Origin: Bellilinea sp.
GTDB lineage: Bacteria; Chloroflexota; Anaerolineae; Anaerolineales; Anaerolineaceae
Length of the DNA: 64,000 bases
Assembly: GCA_026003615.1 (NCBI GenBank)
Contig: BPHQ01000001.1
Span: 1,054,001-1,118,000 of the forward strand
Direction of reading: 5' to 3'
The number at the start of each line of letters is the position of its first letter. The first letter of the stretch is position 1. Of this stretch, positions 61,593-64,000 are shown piece after piece. Under the pieces are notes generated by a model that did no database searches, was not told where the DNA came from, and saw only the letters and a list, made by a program, of their open reading frames with translations. The translations under genes and the position numbers were made by a program.

Positions 61593-62255
61593 ATGAGCCG
61601 CAAACCTAACCTTAGTCCTTCCCCCAACGAATCGCACACCCCATCAATAAGCCAATTATTTTTAATCCCATTAGGGTGCCTGATTCGATCTCCCTTGTTG
61701 TTTATTGGAATATTTCTGATTGGCTATTTATTCTGGTCCATCTCAACTGGTCAAATAACCCTCTTATGGACAACTGTACCAGAATTTGATACATGGAAGA
61801 TTGATTCGGCGTTTACTTCGGTGGAGGATAGCAACGGCGAGGTGTGGAAAATTCGCTACGAATCGAAAAGCACAACCGTTTTTGAAGGTTTGGTTCGCCA
61901 CACCTCCCCAATTAACGAACGGGCTTTCCCTTTACTATCCCATGATATTCTTGTGACGAGTGGAGAATTTGCTAACTCCTCAATTGTGCGCACTTCAGTT
62001 TCGAATCATCGCTTTTACTGGTATTCCGATCAGTCCAAGCGCCCTGAAGGAACAATCAATTTATTGCACACTGTTCCTGCAACCGAAATAATTTTCAATC
62101 AATTGGCTCAAATCCGTAAAGGGGATACCGTCCGGATCAAGGGAATTGAGATTCTGGACATTGCACGTTATGACCAGCAAGGTGATTTTCGAGGCAGCTG
62201 GGCTGATGCCGGCTGCAACACCCTGCTGGTCACCTCAGTTGAAATTTTGCCTTAA
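61593..62255 (+). CDS. Membrane-anchored protein of unknown function
   Basis: I do not recognise this 220-aa protein. It has a Pro/Ser-rich N-terminus (about 1-25), one membrane helix (about 33-58), and a beta-rich C-terminal domain with a Lys-Gly-Asp-x-Val-x-Ile-x-Gly pattern reminiscent of an OB-like barrel, likely outside the membrane. The ATG at 61593 is used because TATAAT (61578-61583) lies 9 nt upstream; the longer frame from 61536 runs through the promoter. Confidence 0.72.
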   Translation: MSRKPNLSPSPNESHTPSISQLFLIPLGCLIRSPLLFIGIFLIGYLFWSISTGQITLLWTTVPEFDTWKIDSAFTSVEDSNGEVWKIRYESKSTTVFEGLVRHTSPINERAFPLLSHDILVTSGEFANSSIVRTSVSNHRFYWYSDQSKRPEGTINLLHTVPATEIIFNQLAQIRKGDTVRIKGIEILDIARYDQQGDFRGSWADAGCNTLLVTSVEILP

Positions 62256-62270
62256 ATTGGTAATGATTAA

Positions 62271-64000
62271 TTAACCGCCATGTTTTTCAATTAAGGTCAC
62301 GACGTCCGGAAAATCAATCCCTAAACGCTGGACGGTTTCTAAAGTCGGCACACCATTCTTTGTCCATCCACGGCGTTGGTAGACGGCATCCACCAATTGG
62401 TCATACCGTTTCTCACGGTACTTTCTCAACTCGGTAATTTTTTGTTCCGTACTCATACCATTGATGTTCAAGCCAATTTCTTTGGACAAAATCTCATCGT
62501 AGTAATCCCTGCGATCTTCATATTCCAATGGAGTTACCGGCCCCATTGCACGGTATGGCGGATAATCATGTTCCCGTGTTCCAAACCCCATCCGCAAATT
62601 GAAAATTCGTTGGAAGTTATAAACTTTCTCCGATTGCTCGATGATTCCGTCAATGTCAATCTTTTCACCGGTAACACCTTCATAGAGCCAGCAGTAGTTT
62701 TCAACATGTTCCGGCACTTTTGCGGGTTCTTTGGCGGTTTTATTGCTTTCGGGGATGATGTCATTCCAGGGCAATTTACATAATCCATGCAAACTGAACC
62801 ATGTCCGCCAAATGGGGAAGTAATGCAGCGCTTCCGCTTTGGCTTCGAAGGTAGGCAGTTGTTTATGAACCATATCCATAAAGATCAGCCATGCTTCATC
62901 ATGCTGCGGACCTTTGGTTGCCAGTGCATAACCACCTTGCTGGGCGAGCGATTCCTTTGACAGATACTCCGAAATTTCCAACCCTTTGATCTCCATCCCA
63001 ATATCATTCAATAAGGAAGGATCCGCTCCATATTTTTCGATGAACAACCGTTTCATCGCCCGCACACCCTGCCCAATGACAACACCGAAACCTTTGCCTT
63101 CCGCCATTTGGTGAATCACTTCCATGACGGCTTCAAAATTTCCCCATGACAGTTCCAAACCACCTGTAATTTCCTTATTTAGAATTCCCAACTCGTAACA
63201 TTCCATGGCAAATGCCAGTGAATTGCCCAGCGAAATGGTATCAATACCATACGTATCAGCATAAAAATTCATTTCCAGAACCTGAGCCGGATCAAAAATG
63301 CACAGGTTTGAAGCCAAACCACCGAGTGTCTCATATTCGGGCCCATCCACAAAAACCTCTTCACCTTTATAAGGGCCGGTTTGCAGAGTGTAGTGCGAAA
63401 CCCCGTGTGCACAGGACATTGTGCAACCGTACCAGCATCCATCCGGTCCGCGCATGTCAAACTTCTGCTTCCAGACATCCCCTGCAACCCGGTACGCCTC
63501 ATCATGATGACCATAACGAAAGTTCTTGACCGGTAGCAAGTGAAACTTGTTCATGATCTCAATGAGGTATGGGGTTCCCGTGCCGCGCATGTCGTTCTGC
63601 GAAGCATCAAACAGACTGATTTCACGGTTAATCCGCTGGCCTGCTTTTCGGATGAGATCCATGTTGGCAACGCCATTGCTGTCGCCACCAATCTGGCTGT
63701 AGCGCACAACAATTGCCTTTATCTTTTTATCCCGCAAAACCCTACCACAACCACCCCGCGCGGCCTGTTTTATCCGCACCTCATCGCGGCGCGGATCATA
63801 ATAACTGACATTCAAGCCGCATATCGAATTGTAATTAGCCGCCTGACCGGCAGAAATCACCGAAATCCCCCTTAATCCTCGCGGGTCATCGGCATACATC
63901 TCGGTTAACATTCGATTGATGAGGTGGGTATCCTCCGGTTCGAGCGGGGCTTCCTCAATTCGGACAACCCCTTCATCACCGTCAATGTAAATGATCACAT
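62271..64000 (-). CDS. Aldehyde ferredoxin oxidoreductase family protein (partial)
   Basis: C-terminal 575+ aa of an AOR-family tungsten/molybdenum enzyme that oxidises aldehydes to acids with ferredoxin. The frame is open to the window edge, so the N-terminus is missing. Fe-S ligands appear as Cys-x3-Cys-x3-Cys (Gly-Cys-Trp-Tyr-Gly-Cys-Thr-Met-Ser-Cys) plus a later Cys in His-Gly-Leu-Cys-Lys; the first spacing is one residue longer than the classical Cys-x2-Cys-x3-Cys. Gly-Gly-Cys-Gly-Arg near the start fits pterin-binding regions. The substrate is not fixed. Confidence 0.88.
   Translation of the reverse strand, partial: VIIYIDGDEGVVRIEEAPLEPEDTHLINRMLTEMYADDPRGLRGISVISAGQAANYNSICGLNVSYYDPRRDEVRIKQAARGGCGRVLRDKKIKAIVVRYSQIGGDSNGVANMDLIRKAGQRINREISLFDASQNDMRGTGTPYLIEIMNKFHLLPVKNFRYGHHDEAYRVAGDVWKQKFDMRGPDGCWYGCTMSCAHGVSHYTLQTGPYKGEEVFVDGPEYETLGGLASNLCIFDPAQVLEMNFYADTYGIDTISLGNSLAFAMECYELGILNKEITGGLELSWGNFEAVMEVIHQMAEGKGFGVVIGQGVRAMKRLFIEKYGADPSLLNDIGMEIKGLEISEYLSKESLAQQGGYALATKGPQHDEAWLIFMDMVHKQLPTFEAKAEALHYFPIWRTWFSLHGLCKLPWNDIIPESNKTAKEPAKVPEHVENYCWLYEGVTGEKIDIDGIIEQSEKVYNFQRIFNLRMGFGTREHDYPPYRAMGPVTPLEYEDRRDYYDEILSKEIGLNINGMSTEQKITELRKYREKRYDQLVDAVYQRRGWTKNGVPTLETVQRLGIDFPDVVTLIEKHGG

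Noticed and set aside
1-64000. CRISPR arrays, tRNA/rRNA genes, insertion sequences or prophage
   Set aside because: No direct-repeat arrays, cloverleaf-like segments, transposase or integrase motifs were recognised by eye; a tRNAscan or ISfinder run would be decisive.

Overview
The window reads as a chromosomal segment of a Chloroflexota bacterium, most likely class Anaerolineae. This is inferred from protein style and gene mix: eukaryotic-like Ser/Thr kinases, KorAB, a tungsten-type aldehyde oxidoreductase, multihaem cytochromes, a NuoCD fusion, and an RpmB-Asp23-FakA-RecG-CoaD housekeeping block. No rRNA, tRNA, CRISPR array, phage or insertion sequence was recognised. Genes are dense (about 60), many overlap by a few bases, and most intergenic gaps hold promoters or hairpin terminators.

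Layout. 1-6.4 kb: end of a membrane glycosyltransferase-like gene, a GNAT-like protein, a DUF255 thioredoxin-fold protein, a hydrolase, murA (with Asp in place of the catalytic-loop Cys) and trxA. 6.5-13 kb (minus strand): hsp20 and a six-gene phospho-signalling operon (kinase with beta-propeller, PP2C phosphatase, J-domain/vWA fusion, zinc-ribbon/FHA protein, 79-aa unknown, OmpR-type regulator). 13-18 kb: glutamine synthetase behind a terminator-like leader hairpin, DUF971, an SH3-like protein, a Ca2+/H+ exchanger, a second kinase and rpe. 18.5-25.4 kb: rpmB, asp23, fakA, fakB, recG, coaD and a coiled-coil gene. 25-35 kb: lon, folC, DUF503, an SDR, a radical-SAM/RNA-methyltransferase/FmdB/SDR run, and haem A synthase.

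36-44 kb: argF-rocD, pyruvate kinase, a sulfurtransferase, and a GntR-korA-korB 2-oxoacid:ferredoxin oxidoreductase operon. 44.4-52.8 kb: one minus-strand run nuoB-nuoCD-nuoI-(Cys protein)-mrp-ricT-PIG-L-M20-BtuF-like, divergent from a SufR-like regulator. 53.5-58.6 kb: a cytochrome set made of a lipoprotein decahaem protein with two pentahaem repeats and Ca-binding loops, a membrane-anchored nonahaem cytochrome, and a cytochrome b fused to a c-haem domain. This is a plausible route between membrane and cell exterior. 58.7-64 kb: a LOG-family gene with a one-base frameshift, glmS preceded by a strong glmS-ribozyme candidate carrying a two-hairpin insertion, an unknown membrane protein and a partial aldehyde ferredoxin oxidoreductase.

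Together the genes suggest a ferredoxin-based anaerobic or facultative heterotroph (KorAB, AOR, Nuo, multihaem cytochromes) with FakAB fatty-acid scavenging, peptidoglycan precursor genes (murA, glmS) and unusually rich Ser/Thr phospho-signalling. All functions are inferred from motifs read by eye; no database search was run.
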